The notes: a model not told the origin generated them from the letters alone. A stretch of 64,000 nt of DNA from Acidobacteriota bacterium (GCA_021846945.1 JAJZVZ010000005.1:1-64000), one strand, 5' to 3'. Shown: positions 9,901-17,977, counted from the first letter of the stretch. Made by a program: numbers and translations.

Positions 9901-10346
9901 ATCGCGGGCATCAGCACTTCAGCTTCGCTGTATATCCGCATCCGGGCGACTGGAAACAGGCGCTGACGATCCGTCACGGATATGACTACAATTACCAGCT
10001 TCTGGCTATGCAGGTGGATCTGCACACGGGCGCCTTGCCGCTGGAGCACTCGTTTGTCTCGCTGAATAATCAGCATGTGGTTCTTACCGCCTTCAAAAAG
10101 GCGGAAGGCGCCAACGCCTTGATTCTGCGTTTTTATGAGTGGGCAGGCGCGAACGGCAGCGTGCAAATCCGGGTGCCACCGGGAGCCTCGTCAGCGAGCA
10201 TGACCAACTTGATGGAGAAGCCGGAGGGGGTGCCCCTGCCGATCGTCCATGGCGATGAGGTGACGGTGCCGGTACGTCCTTATGCAATCAACACGCTGCG
10301 GTTCAATTACGATCCCGGACAGGGGGTAAAGGGGGGTCCCAGCTAG
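6960..10346 (+). CDS. secreted alpha-mannosidase, GH38 family
   Basis: 1128-residue retaining alpha-mannosidase. A signal peptide is clear (basic N-region, hydrophobic LLCVLFCLP, cleavage near AHAQQ at 36-39). The catalytic domain begins near residue 285: HIDSAWLWP holds the zinc ligands H291 and D293, and the nucleophile is probably D403 in WNPDSFGYN. A helical middle domain (FNQFHDLAAGSG) and a long C-terminal beta region follow, as in GH38. Upstream of the catalytic domain is a beta-sandwich-like segment (about 90-215). AGGAGAG lies 8-9 bases before ATGATG. It is last in the rhamnose run, so it may trim mannose from the same rhamnose-rich heteropolysaccharide; glycan specificity is inferred. 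Confidence 0.9.
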   Translation: MMNESLSSRVPQIVRGGFLRIAPALLCVLFCLPYAHAQQNARAYEANNFAPEQTAAALKMLSPAAQTTIEELKQFTPAPIDGWRYHVGDVTGGQSPALDDASWDSAGATFRTPLHTVVWLRKWVEIPRSIGGYNLNGDTVTISIRVHAWGGEGALLFVNGELIQQINPSEPSLFHENPGDRVLVAIRIGKNATPTGFPVTEMTVNYSGKGPNPNDIYVQFVTAALMIPEVSSNVAADRAVLEKAIADVDCQALRQRDQQRFDRSLNQAQQDLESLRPILQRATFHLTGNSHIDSAWLWPWTETVDIVRRTFGTALQLMNEYPTYTYTQSAMQYNAWIAEKYPEMNEEIKKRIQEGRWEVVGGMWVEPDLNMPGGESQVRQLLIGERTLQQLYGVTTRVGWNPDSFGYNWQLPQIYKKSGLDYFVTQKMAFNETNPLPFKLFWWEAPDGSKVLAYFPHSYSNDNLSPIRLSNDLVMARTQSPGMTDMMDLYGVGDHGGGPTRAVLNQGLHWMEPGKVVPRMQFGTAQQYFSTVEKEIALASPVWNYRIMAAGHPPLPVPPPGEISIPTWKDELYFEHHRGTYTTQTNQKRNMRESEEWMLNAEKYSSLAWLEGRSYPATELNDAWKKVLFNQFHDLAAGSGIGIIYKDAQRDFDQAHWATNEISAKALSAIQARIDTRAAGAVPILVFNPLGWKRSGLVKITAEMPTPSADGVSVLDPSGRVLPSKILSNDPHTAIYHLLVQVNDVPSLGYVVLHVVPGRRPFPSDLKVSGLTLENSHLRVTIDSRSGCITSIFDKADHFEALAPHACGNQLQVFKDTPLTDDAWNIDPGTLDHYTPLMQADSVKLVESDPLRAVIRVMRTWDQSRFVQDIVLYDNSNQVQVINDIDWHETHILLKSAFPLAASSNMATYEIPYGTIQRPTTRNNSWEQAKFEVPALRWADLGDGHNGFSLLNNSKYGYDCKDNVLRLTLLRSPVSPDPNADRGHQHFSFAVYPHPGDWKQALTIRHGYDYNYQLLAMQVDLHTGALPLEHSFVSLNNQHVVLTAFKKAEGANALILRFYEWAGANGSVQIRVPPGASSASMTNLMEKPEGVPLPIVHGDEVTVPVRPYAINTLRFNYDPGQGVKGGPS

Positions 10347-10373
10347 TATGATAGTTGTTCTATATTGCGCGTC

Positions 10374-10742
10374 TTAAATAATTGGGCATAGTTTGCGCAA
10401 CACTTCGTTGGGTGCTCGCCACTGGGTGAATTGAGTTTGCTCCGCCGGCATGACCTCTTCGGGGTGCCGAAAATAACGATTATGCACGGCCAGCCGGCGC
10501 GTCAGCTTCCAGACACGCTCGATGGGGTTCAGATCGGGGCTGTAGGGTGGCAGGAAATCCAGAGCGAAGTGGTCTGCTTGCGCCTGCTGCCAGTCGCGGT
10601 GCATCCGCGGTTGGTGGTACTTGGCGTTATCGACGATAACCATCACTCTACGCTCGGTGCGGATGCTGCGAAAAACGGCCACTTTGGTGACCACCTGCAT
10701 TTCACAAGAGATAGCGCCGTTTTCGAAAGGCGTGCTTCTCAT
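10374..10742 (-). pseudogene. IS630-family transposase remnant (C-terminal part)
   Basis: 122 codons matching the C-terminal half of IS630/Tc1-type DDE transposases: MVIVDNAKYHQ carries the second Asp of the triad, and LPPYSPDLNPIERVWK carries the catalytic Glu with its usual surroundings. The N-terminal helix-turn-helix and the first Asp are missing, and the frame meets a stop codon two codons upstream of the first Met, so this is a fragment. No terminal inverted repeats or target duplication were identified. It lies just after the mannosidase gene. Confidence 0.8.
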
Positions 10743-10934
10743 GGTTCACATCCTTCACGCGATTGGCCTGGGCCATAGAGGCGGGCGCGCGCCGGGCGGA
10801 GGGAATGCGGTCCGGAGCTGCGGCAGCGACGGCGTGCGGCACGGATGGCGTGACCTAAGGATGGACTTCCGCCCCTTTTCAAATGGGTTCGTGCTGATTG
10901 TGAGGGCCGTGTGTGGGCAGGTATCATTACGCGT
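10743..10934. other. intergenic stretch before tatB
   Basis: About 190 G+C-rich bases between the transposase remnant and tatB. They show no coding evidence and no recognisable transposase N-terminus on the minus strand. No convincing promoter hexamers were seen; the tat promoter should lie here. Confidence 0.4.
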
Positions 10935-11699
10935 ATGGGGACACCTCCAACCATTGAGGTTGCCAGCATCGGTATGGCTGACTCGCTGATCCTGATGGTT
11001 CTGGCGCTGGTGGTCTTTGGACCGCGCCGGCTGCCGCAGATCGGCCGCCAGATCGGCAAGCTGATGTACGAGTTCCGGAAGGCCTCGAACGACTTCAAGT
11101 TCCAGATGGAAGAGGAAATGCGTAACGCCGAAGAGGCGGACCGCCGCAAGCGGGAAGAAGAGGAACGGCAGCGCCAGCTGGCGCTGGAGCCGCCTTCCCC
11201 GGAGGCGCCCGCAGCGGAGTCGTATTCAGATGCGGTGGAGTCGTATACAGATGCTGCTGAATCGGGATATGGGGCGTCGAGTGAGACGGAGGGAGCTTCG
11301 ACGGAAAGTTCCTACCTCTATGACGGGGAATATGCGGAGGTGCACACGGATGGGGAATACGCCGAAGTGCATGCGACCGAGGGGGAAGCAGGAGCGTCTG
11401 AGGCCAAGGTGGAAGAATCTCATCTGCGCGTTCAGCCTCCTTCAACCGGCGAAACGGTTCCGGCGGAGCGGCCCGGCAGCGCGGTGGTGACGCCGGCGGC
11501 GGAGACCGCCGCACAGCCCGCCGGCACGGGAAGCGATGGCGATTCCGCTGGCGCTGGGGCTGGAGAAGCCGTTTCGGCTGGGACGCCGGAAGCTGCGCCC
11601 ACGCCCGCGCCCCGTCCCAAGAGAACCCGGACAAGAAAGAAGAAGGCTGTAGTGGAAGAATCCAGCGAAGCAACGGAGCCCGCGACACACAATGGTTGA
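10935..11699 (+). CDS. tatB: Sec-independent translocase protein TatB (TatA/B family)
   Basis: Membrane component of the twin-arginine translocase. Residues 10-30 contain a short TM helix (SIGMADSLILMVLALVVFGP) ending in the FGPRRLPQIGR hinge, followed by an amphipathic helix and charged coiled region (EEMRNAEEADRRKREEEERQRQ). SIG-ADSL aligns with the DIGFSELL start of TatB, which is why I start at ATG 10935 rather than 10974; the frame also opens at 10911. The protein is unusually long (254 residues). Its C-terminal 150 residues are acidic, Ala/Pro/Glu-rich and contain near-repeats (DGEYAEVHTDGEYAEVHATE), ending in a basic RTRKKK tail. It overlaps tatC by 8 bases. Confidence 0.85.
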   Translation: MGTPPTIEVASIGMADSLILMVLALVVFGPRRLPQIGRQIGKLMYEFRKASNDFKFQMEEEMRNAEEADRRKREEEERQRQLALEPPSPEAPAAESYSDAVESYTDAAESGYGASSETEGASTESSYLYDGEYAEVHTDGEYAEVHATEGEAGASEAKVEESHLRVQPPSTGETVPAERPGSAVVTPAAETAAQPAGTGSDGDSAGAGAGEAVSAGTPEAAPTPAPRPKRTRTRKKKAVVEESSEATEPATHNG

Positions 11700-12483
11700 C
11701 CCCGCAGAAGCAGTCGGCAAGGCGCGAGCGGCGGTAACCCAGCGCGCGGAACTCCCGGGCATGAGCCTGATGGAGCATCTGGATGAGCTGCGCCGGCGCA
11801 TCATCCATTCGGCCATGTACCTGGGCGCAGGTTTCTTCATTTGCTGGTTCCTGCGCGACCGTATCGTCGATTTTCTTCAGGCGCCGCTCAATCACATCGG
11901 CAAGTCGCTGGTTTTTACCCACCCCATGGATGCGCTCAACCTCCAACTCCAGGCTGCGCTCCTGGCCGGGGCCATTCTCGCTTCGCCGTTCATTCTCTTT
12001 CAGGTGTGGCTCTTCATCGCACCGGGGCTCTACCAGAAAGAGAAGCGGTTTGTGATTCCGTTCATGGCCGCGACGGTGGGGCTATTCCTGACCGGCGCGA
12101 GCTTCGGCTACTTTTTCGTGTTGCCTGCCGCGATCAAGATTCTGATTGTGGACTTTGGGCGCAACTTCACGCCCATGGTCACGATCGAGGATTACACGGG
12201 CTTCTTTCTTTCAGTGATTTTAGGCCTGGGCATTAGTTTTGAGCTGCCCATCCTCATCTTCTTCCTGGCCCTCTTCGGTATCGTGAGCCCGCGATTCCTG
12301 TGGAAGAACATCCGCTACGCCATTCTGGCGGTGTTCCTGGTGGCGGCGATCATTACGCCCAGCCCCGATCCATGGACCATGTGCATCTATGCCATTCCCA
12401 TGCTGGCGCTTTACATGATCGGCATTGGCGTGGCCTGGTGGGTGCATCCTTCGCGGCGGAAGGCCAAGGAGCAAGCAGAATGA
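11692..12483 (+). CDS. tatC: Sec-independent protein translocase TatC
   Basis: Polytopic Tat receptor subunit that binds twin-arginine signal peptides, 263 residues. Seen: the N-terminal MSLMEHLDELRRRI signature, six predicted TM helices, the conserved FQVWLFIAPGLY..EKR loop and the ITPSPDPWT motif between helices 5 and 6. It overlaps tatB by 8 bases, and its stop TGA lies in ATGA with the next start, so tatB-tatC-cyclase form one transcript. Likely clients in this window are the GH78 enzyme, the protein at 29887-31869 and the DUF2264 protein at 47963-49252. Confidence 0.95.
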   Translation: MVDPAEAVGKARAAVTQRAELPGMSLMEHLDELRRRIIHSAMYLGAGFFICWFLRDRIVDFLQAPLNHIGKSLVFTHPMDALNLQLQAALLAGAILASPFILFQVWLFIAPGLYQKEKRFVIPFMAATVGLFLTGASFGYFFVLPAAIKILIVDFGRNFTPMVTIEDYTGFFLSVILGLGISFELPILIFFLALFGIVSPRFLWKNIRYAILAVFLVAAIITPSPDPWTMCIYAIPMLALYMIGIGVAWWVHPSRRKAKEQAE

Positions 12484-13400
12484 TCTTCTCTCCATTTTGG
12501 AGGAGGGCCGCGGCGGCCTTGCTGCTGGTGGTTCCGCTGGCGGCGCGGGCCCAGGCGCACTTTGACGGCGCCAAAGCCTATGAGTATGCGCGGGAGTTTG
12601 TGGCGATCGGCTCCAGGTGGCCTACCGGGCCGGGGCACGTGAAAGCCGAGGAGTTCCTGCGGAGCCACTTTTTGCGCAACCATGACCAGTTTCAAGAGGA
12701 CACCTTCACGGCCGGTACGCCCATAGGGCCGGTGCCGATGTGCAACTTCATCGTGCGTTTTCCGGGCACGAAGAATGGTGTGATCGTGCTGGCGACGCAC
12801 TACGAGACGAACTACCCGCTGCGCAACATCCACTTTGTGGGCGCCAACGACGGCGGCTCGACGACGGGACTGCTGCTCGCCATCGCCGACCAGTTGCGCG
12901 CGGAGGCAGCGCGGTCGCCCGGCAAAAAGCTGAGCGGATACTCGGTGTGGCTTGTTTTCTTCGACGGCGAAGAGGCCATTCAGCAATGGTCAAACTCCGA
13001 CTCGACTTACGGCAGCCGTCACCTGGCCGCCAAATGGAGCGCGGATGGAACGCTGAAGCGGGTGAAGGCTTTCATGTTGGCAGACATGATCGGCGACAAG
13101 GATCTGGACATCCAGCGCGAAACCAATTCCACGGGCTGGCTCGTTGACCTGGTGCGCCAGGCGGCAGCAAAGTTCGGCTACCAGCGCTACTTCTTCCAGA
13201 AAGATGAGGCGATCGAAGACGATCATCTGGCGTTCGTGGAGCGCGGCGTGCCTTCCATCGACATCATCGACATGGACTACGGTCCTGATGACAGCTACCA
13301 TCACACCGCCCAGGACACGATGGACAAAATCAGCGCGCACAGCCTGACTATAGATGGAGACGTGTTCATGGAGACGATCCGGCTGCTGAATCAGAGGTAG
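12480..13400 (+). CDS. glutaminyl-peptide cyclotransferase-like M28 zinc enzyme
   Basis: 306 residues with a signal peptide (RRAAAALLLVVPLAARAQA). It belongs to the M28 fold but resembles glutaminyl cyclases: FFDGEEA followed by W, then DSTYGSRHLA, closely follows the animal QPCT pattern. Probable zinc ligands are D124 (GAND), E165 and H275 (YHHT); E164 and D202 (LADMIG) match the catalytic acid positions. Expected reaction: cyclisation of N-terminal Gln to pyroglutamate on exported proteins. The start at 12480 overlaps the tatC stop in ATGA; the longer frame from 12300 is only tatC read out of frame. A simple aminopeptidase role is the alternative. Confidence 0.82.
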   Translation: MIFSPFWRRAAAALLLVVPLAARAQAHFDGAKAYEYAREFVAIGSRWPTGPGHVKAEEFLRSHFLRNHDQFQEDTFTAGTPIGPVPMCNFIVRFPGTKNGVIVLATHYETNYPLRNIHFVGANDGGSTTGLLLAIADQLRAEAARSPGKKLSGYSVWLVFFDGEEAIQQWSNSDSTYGSRHLAAKWSADGTLKRVKAFMLADMIGDKDLDIQRETNSTGWLVDLVRQAAAKFGYQRYFFQKDEAIEDDHLAFVERGVPSIDIIDMDYGPDDSYHHTAQDTMDKISAHSLTIDGDVFMETIRLLNQR

Positions 13401-13403
13401 CTG

Positions 13404-13500
13404 CCAGCCTTCAGCTCCGGGCGAGCCATGGAGAAGATAAGCTGACGAGGTAGACCCAGGCGCGAAAAAGCTGACCGCTCAAAGCTGATAGCTGACAGCT
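13404..13500. repeat. intergenic AGCTGA-type heptad repeat
   Basis: The gap between the cyclase and mtnP contains CCTTCAGCT (13407-13415) and, after 50 bases, AAGCTGACCGCTCAAAGCTG (13467-13486) followed by ATAGCTGACAGCT. The units AGCTGA/TAGCTGA repeat in both orientations. A near-identical pattern occurs at 47149-47255. This is a non-coding repeat with no transposase. Confidence 0.6.
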
Positions 13501-13533
13501 ACGTACAGAGTCAAAGACGACGGGAAAGAGAGG

Positions 13534-14406
13534 ATGCAAGTGGCGCAAGCGGAGATTGGCATTATCGGCGGCAGTGGGCTTTATTCCATGCCCGGATTTA
13601 CCGGCGCGCTTGAGGAGCGTGTGGAGACACCCTTTGGCGAGCCCTCGGACGCTTTTGTGCTTGGCGAACTGGAGGGTCGCAAAGTAGCCTTCCTGGCGCG
13701 GCATGGACGCGGCCATCGCATTCTGCCTTCGGAGCTGAATTTCCGGGCGAATATCTATGCCTTTAAAAAACTGGGCGTGGAACGGATCATCTCAGTGTCA
13801 GCGGTGGGCTCGCTCAAGGAAGAGCACAAACCGACCGATTTCGTGATGCCCGATCAGTTCATTGACCGCACCTTCCATCGCGTTTCGACTTTCTTCGGCG
13901 AAGGCATTGTGGGACACGTAGCCTTTGGCGATCCCGTATGCGCCACGGTGGCGAAGGCTGCGTCCGAAGCCTGCGCTGCAGTGGGTGTAGCAGGCAAGCT
14001 GGGCGGCACATACGTGTGCATGGAGGGGCCGCAGTTTTCCACCAAGGCGGAGTCGCATCTCTATCGCAGTTGGGGCGCGGACGTGATCGGCATGACCAAC
14101 CTGCAGGAGGCCAAGCTGGCGCGCGAGGCGGAGATCTGCTATGCCACGGTGGCCATGGTGACCGACTACGACTGCTGGCGCGAAGGGCACGACGCGGTGA
14201 CCGTCGAGGAGATTGTGCGCGTGCTGCAAATGAATGCGGAGAATGCCGCCAAGGTAGTGAAGGCGGCGGTGGCGGCCATGCCGCGCGAGCGGAACTGCTC
14301 CTGCGCTACGGCGGCCAGGTATGCTGTGCTCACGCAGCCGGAGGCAGTCCCCGCGGCGGCGAAGGAGCGGCTGAGGCTGTTGTTTGGGAAGTATATGGGT
14401 TGGTGA
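13534..14406 (+). CDS. mtnP: S-methyl-5'-thioadenosine phosphorylase (MTAP/PNP family)
   Basis: 290-residue type II nucleoside phosphorylase. Seen: the N-terminal [18 protein letters not shown] (phosphate-binding His), ISVSAVGSL, the base and ribose block [11 protein letters not shown] and the specificity loop [14 protein letters not shown]. Predicted reaction: methylthioadenosine plus phosphate to adenine and methylthioribose-1-phosphate in methionine salvage; some relatives act on inosine or guanosine. The ATG at 13534 is preceded by GGGAAAGAGAGG. The next gene is a PfkB-family kinase 82 bases downstream, a pair often seen together. Confidence 0.9.
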   Translation: MQVAQAEIGIIGGSGLYSMPGFTGALEERVETPFGEPSDAFVLGELEGRKVAFLARHGRGHRILPSELNFRANIYAFKKLGVERIISVSAVGSLKEEHKPTDFVMPDQFIDRTFHRVSTFFGEGIVGHVAFGDPVCATVAKAASEACAAVGVAGKLGGTYVCMEGPQFSTKAESHLYRSWGADVIGMTNLQEAKLAREAEICYATVAMVTDYDCWREGHDAVTVEEIVRVLQMNAENAAKVVKAAVAAMPRERNCSCATAARYAVLTQPEAVPAAAKERLRLLFGKYMGW

Positions 14407-14488
14407 AGACGAGCGGAGCCGGCGGAGCTAGTTTGGATGGATTTTTCTGATACCGCTGACCCCGCTAAGAAACACGAGAGGATATTGC

Positions 14489-15418
14489 ATGGCGATTACC
14501 GTTGTGGGCAGTGTGGCCTACGATTCGATCGAAACGCCGGCTGGGCGGCGGGAGCGTTGCCTGGGCGGCGCGGCAACCTACTTTTCGCTGGCGGCGAGCT
14601 TCTTTACCGACGTGCGCGTGATCGCCGTAGTGGGCGAGGATTTTGGCCCGGAGCAGGAGGCGGTCTTCAAGAAGCGCGGCATTGATACGCAGGGCATTGA
14701 GCGCGCCGCAGGCAAGAGCTTCTTCTGGGAAGGCTCATATCTGGACAATCTGAACGAGGCCAAGACGCACAATACCGAACTGAATGTTTTTGCTGCGTTT
14801 CAGCCGAAGATTCCCGTGACCTACCGGGACTCGGAGTTTCTGTTTCTGGCTAACATCGATCCGGTGTTGCAGCGGCGCGTGCGCGAGGAAATGCCCGGAG
14901 TGCGGCTGGTGGCTGGCGACACCATGAATTATTGGATCAAGGATCATCGTCCGGCATTGCTTGAAGTGCTGAAGGGCCTGGATGTGCTGCTCATCAACGA
15001 CACCGAGGCGCGCATGCTGGCCGGCAACGACAACCTGGTGCAGGCGGCGCGCGCGGTGATGGAGATGGGACCGCGCTCGCTGGTGGTGAAACACGGCGAG
15101 TATGGCGCTACGCTCTTCCACAAAACCACTCCGAGAAGTAAAGGAGCGGAGCTCAGGGCTCCGGCGCTGCCGCTGGAACAGGTGGTGGACCCCACCGGCG
15201 CGGGCGACAGCTTTGCCGGCGGATTCTTCGGATATCTGGCATCAACGGCGGCGAAGGGCGAGATTACGGCGGCGGCTTACCGGCACGCGATGTTCTACGG
15301 CAGCGTCATGGGCTCGTTCGCGGTGGAGCGCTTCGGCACGGAGCGGTTGCAGCAGGTTTCGCGGACGGAGATCGACAGCCGCTTCCAACGTTTTCGCGAG
15401 TTGACTCATCTTGACTGA
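14489..15418 (+). CDS. PfkB-family carbohydrate/nucleoside kinase
   Basis: 309-residue ribokinase-fold kinase. It starts ITVVGSVAYDSIETP and has the glycine pair LGGAATYFSLAA (about 30-41), the INDTEARML strand, VVKHGEYGA and the C-terminal signature DPTGAGDSFAGG, in which the second Asp is the catalytic base. The substrate is not recognisable. With mtnP upstream a nucleoside or methylthioribose-type sugar is possible. The ATG has GAGAGG upstream. It overlaps the next gene by 8 bases. Confidence 0.85.
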   Translation: MAITVVGSVAYDSIETPAGRRERCLGGAATYFSLAASFFTDVRVIAVVGEDFGPEQEAVFKKRGIDTQGIERAAGKSFFWEGSYLDNLNEAKTHNTELNVFAAFQPKIPVTYRDSEFLFLANIDPVLQRRVREEMPGVRLVAGDTMNYWIKDHRPALLEVLKGLDVLLINDTEARMLAGNDNLVQAARAVMEMGPRSLVVKHGEYGATLFHKTTPRSKGAELRAPALPLEQVVDPTGAGDSFAGGFFGYLASTAAKGEITAAAYRHAMFYGSVMGSFAVERFGTERLQQVSRTEIDSRFQRFRELTHLD

Positions 15419-17153
15419 AGGGTCCATACGCCGCGGCGGGGCGATCGAATGGCTGCTGGTGCTGGCCTCCTGCGCTGCGGCGTCGCTGGCGGCGGCGGCT
15501 TGGAGCTGGCGGCACGGGGCGATGCTCAACTACGGCGATGCCATCGCCCACATGCACATTGCGCGGAGGGTCTTCGACGCGCGCACTCCGCGGCTCTCGC
15601 AACTGGGCTCGGTATGGCTGCCGCTGCCCCATATTCTGCTGATTCCCTTTGTGCAGGTCTATCGCTGGTGGGCCAACGGGATTGCCGGCGCGATCCCTTC
15701 GGCCCTGGCTTATTTGGGCGGCTGCGTGGGGCTTTACCGGCTGGCGCGGCGATGGCTGGCTCCGGCGGCTTCGGCGCTGGCGCTAGCCTTCTTTGCGCTC
15801 AATCCCAATTTGCTTTATTTGCAAACCACGGCAATGACCGAGCCGTTGTTTCTTTGTGAAACCGTCTGGCTGGTCGACCTGCTGGTGGAGTGGCGGACGA
15901 GTCTGGACGAAAATCCTCGCCGGACACGGCGGCTGCTGTGGTGGATCGTCCTGGCCGGAGTGGCTGAGGTCTTTACGCGCTATGACGGCTGGGTGATGGC
16001 CTTTCTGGCCTGGGTGGCGATCGCGGTGACGCTGGGCCGCCGCGGCGGATTGCGCTCGCGCGGCTTCTGGCTGGCGAGCGTCGTGCTGGCGGCGGCGCCG
16101 GCAGCATGGTTTATTTACAATGCCGCCTCCTTCGGCGACTGGCTGGACTTCGCGCGCGGACCCTACTCGGCTAAGGTGATCGAGATGGAAACGGCGGCGC
16201 ACGGCGCCGGTCCGCCGCATCCGGGCTGGCACAATCCCTGGGTTGGCGAGCTGTTTTTCCTCAAGGTCTCGGAGATGGATGCAGCCGCGGTGGCCTGGGG
16301 CAATGTGGTTCTGGTATTCAGTGTGCTTGGAACGGCCTGGGCGTGGCTCAGGGCGCGGCGGCGCGCATTTACCTGGGCGCTGTTGTTGTGGCTGCCGGTG
16401 CCCTTTTACGCCTATGCGGTGGCGTATGCCTCGGTGCCCATCTTTCTGCCGCCGTGGTGGCCGCACTCCTGGTACAACACGCGCTACGGCATGGAACTGC
16501 TGCCAGCGCTGGCGCTGGGCCTGGGCTTTGCGGCGCAGTTCGCGCTGCTGGCCGTGCGCGAGTTCAAGCCAGCCTGGGTGAAGTATGCGGCGGGGATGCT
16601 ATTTGCGCTGGTGGTGGTGAATGCGTGGCAAGTAGTGCGCGAGCATCCGCTGGTCTATGTGGAAGGCATCAAGAATCGGAACTCGCGCCGGATCTACGAT
16701 GCGGAGGTTCCGCGGGCGTTGGGGGCGCTGCTTGCTGTGCGGCCGGGGAGCACCATTCTGATGAATACGTCGGTGCATCCGGAGTTCGTGGCGTTCACCG
16801 GGATTCCGCTGCGCCAGACGATCAATGAGAGCGACCTGGGCATCTATCGCGCCGCGCTGGCTGCGCCCGCCGCTCACGCGGCCATTGTGCTGGCCTTCGA
16901 TGGAGACGAAATCGACCGCGCGGTGAAGGCGCATCCCGAGGGGTTGACCGCGGTGCGCCGTTTTACGGAGAAGGGGCAACCTTCGGGCACGCTCTATGTC
17001 AGGGATTCTCTTCTGCACCAGATGAGATTGCAGGGTTTCAATAAGCCGTCACGGCGCCCGATGCGGCACAGTGGTAGCATCGGGCCAGATGGTTTGATGA
17101 GCGCGGAGTTTGCGCAGAATGCACGACGTTTCCGCGAGTTGGAGGTAACTTGA
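15411..17153 (+). CDS. polytopic membrane glycosyltransferase-like protein (GT39/ArnT-type topology)
   Basis: 580 residues with about ten hydrophobic segments. An Asp-bearing first loop (LNYGDAIAHMHIARRVFD, 39-56) and LPHILLIPF resemble the dolichyl/undecaprenyl-phosphate sugar transferase fold. The soluble C-terminal 150 residues contain TSVHPEFVAFTGIP. It probably transfers a lipid-linked sugar at the membrane, but donor and acceptor are unknown. The start is TTG at 15411, inside the kinase gene, since no ATG precedes the first conserved segment. Its stop overlaps the TTG start of the following epimerase-like gene. Confidence 0.65.
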   Translation: MTEGSIRRGGAIEWLLVLASCAAASLAAAAWSWRHGAMLNYGDAIAHMHIARRVFDARTPRLSQLGSVWLPLPHILLIPFVQVYRWWANGIAGAIPSALAYLGGCVGLYRLARRWLAPAASALALAFFALNPNLLYLQTTAMTEPLFLCETVWLVDLLVEWRTSLDENPRRTRRLLWWIVLAGVAEVFTRYDGWVMAFLAWVAIAVTLGRRGGLRSRGFWLASVVLAAAPAAWFIYNAASFGDWLDFARGPYSAKVIEMETAAHGAGPPHPGWHNPWVGELFFLKVSEMDAAAVAWGNVVLVFSVLGTAWAWLRARRRAFTWALLLWLPVPFYAYAVAYASVPIFLPPWWPHSWYNTRYGMELLPALALGLGFAAQFALLAVREFKPAWVKYAAGMLFALVVVNAWQVVREHPLVYVEGIKNRNSRRIYDAEVPRALGALLAVRPGSTILMNTSVHPEFVAFTGIPLRQTINESDLGIYRAALAAPAAHAAIVLAFDGDEIDRAVKAHPEGLTAVRRFTEKGQPSGTLYVRDSLLHQMRLQGFNKPSRRPMRHSGSIGPDGLMSAEFAQNARRFRELEVT

Positions 17154-17977
17154 TTCCTTTTACCAAGGCACATGCCTGCGGCAACGATTTTCTGATCGTG
17201 ACGGAAGAAGCGGCGCGATCGGCCGCGGGAGACGACTGGGCGGCATTGACGCGTCGGCTCTGCGCGCGCAACACGGGCGTGGGCGCAGACGGCGTCGAGT
17301 TCTTTGCATGGATGGGGCCGAAGAAGGGGCGCATCCGCCTGCACAACGCTGACGGCTCGATAGCCGAAATCAGCGGCAACGGCACGCGCTGCGTGGCGGC
17401 GTGGATGGCCGAGGCACTTGGCTCGAAGCCGGGTGACGACCTGGAGATCCTTACCGATGCGGGGCCGCGCGTGTGCCACGTGAACGCGCTCTATACCAAG
17501 GAGGGATTCGCGGCGGAGGTTACCGCCAAAATGGGTGTTCCCACCTTTGCGGAGCGCACGGTCAGGCTGGGCGGTGGATTGGAGATTGCGGGAGCCGAGG
17601 TTTCGACCGGCAATCCGCATTTCGTGATTGAGGTGGAAAATCCGAAGTTTACCGTGGCGGGCAGAGCCTGGCAGACGATCGGCGCCGAGATCTGCGTGCA
17701 CCCCGATTTTCCAAACCAGACGAATGCAGAGTTCGTGCGCATCGTTGGCCCAACCGAGATTGAGATTCGCATCTTCGAGCGCGGCGTGGGGCCGACGACT
17801 TCCTCGGGGACGGGCAGCTCGGCAGCGGCCGCGGCGGTGCTGGCGATGAAGCGCTGCCGGTCGCCGTTGCGCGTGGTCGCTCCCGGCGGCCCGCAGACGG
17901 TGACGTGGGACGGGCCCGGTAAGGAACTGATGCTCACTGGCCCGGCGACCCTGATTGCCCGAGGCGAGGCGTGGTAG
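17150..17977 (+). CDS. dapF: diaminopimelate epimerase-family protein with both catalytic Cys replaced by Ser
   Basis: 275 residues with the full DapF scaffold: HACGNDF (8-14), LHNADGS (64-70), SGNGTRC (75-81), STGNPHFV (152-159) and ERGVGPTTSSGTGSS (210-224). DapF interconverts LL- and meso-diaminopimelate with two cysteines, one before GNG and one before GTG. Here these are Ser75 and Ser219. The only nearby Cys, C81, sits where the family usually has a non-catalytic Cys. Activity is therefore uncertain, yet the rest is well conserved. The start is TTG at 17150, with GGAGG four bases upstream. It is followed by LD-carboxypeptidase and mpl genes, which also handle DAP-containing peptides. Confidence 0.85.
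   Translation: MIPFTKAHACGNDFLIVTEEAARSAAGDDWAALTRRLCARNTGVGADGVEFFAWMGPKKGRIRLHNADGSIAEISGNGTRCVAAWMAEALGSKPGDDLEILTDAGPRVCHVNALYTKEGFAAEVTAKMGVPTFAERTVRLGGGLEIAGAEVSTGNPHFVIEVENPKFTVAGRAWQTIGAEICVHPDFPNQTNAEFVRIVGPTEIEIRIFERGVGPTTSSGTGSSAAAAAVLAMKRCRSPLRVVAPGGPQTVTWDGPGKELMLTGPATLIARGEAW

Noticed and set aside
9138-10166. 342-codon open frame on the - strand
   Set aside because: Antisense to the conserved C-terminal part of the GH38 gene; no recognisable features.
10347-10934. Complete insertion sequence around the transposase remnant
   Set aside because: Only the C-terminal transposase part is present; no terminal inverted repeats, target duplication or N-terminal domain were found.
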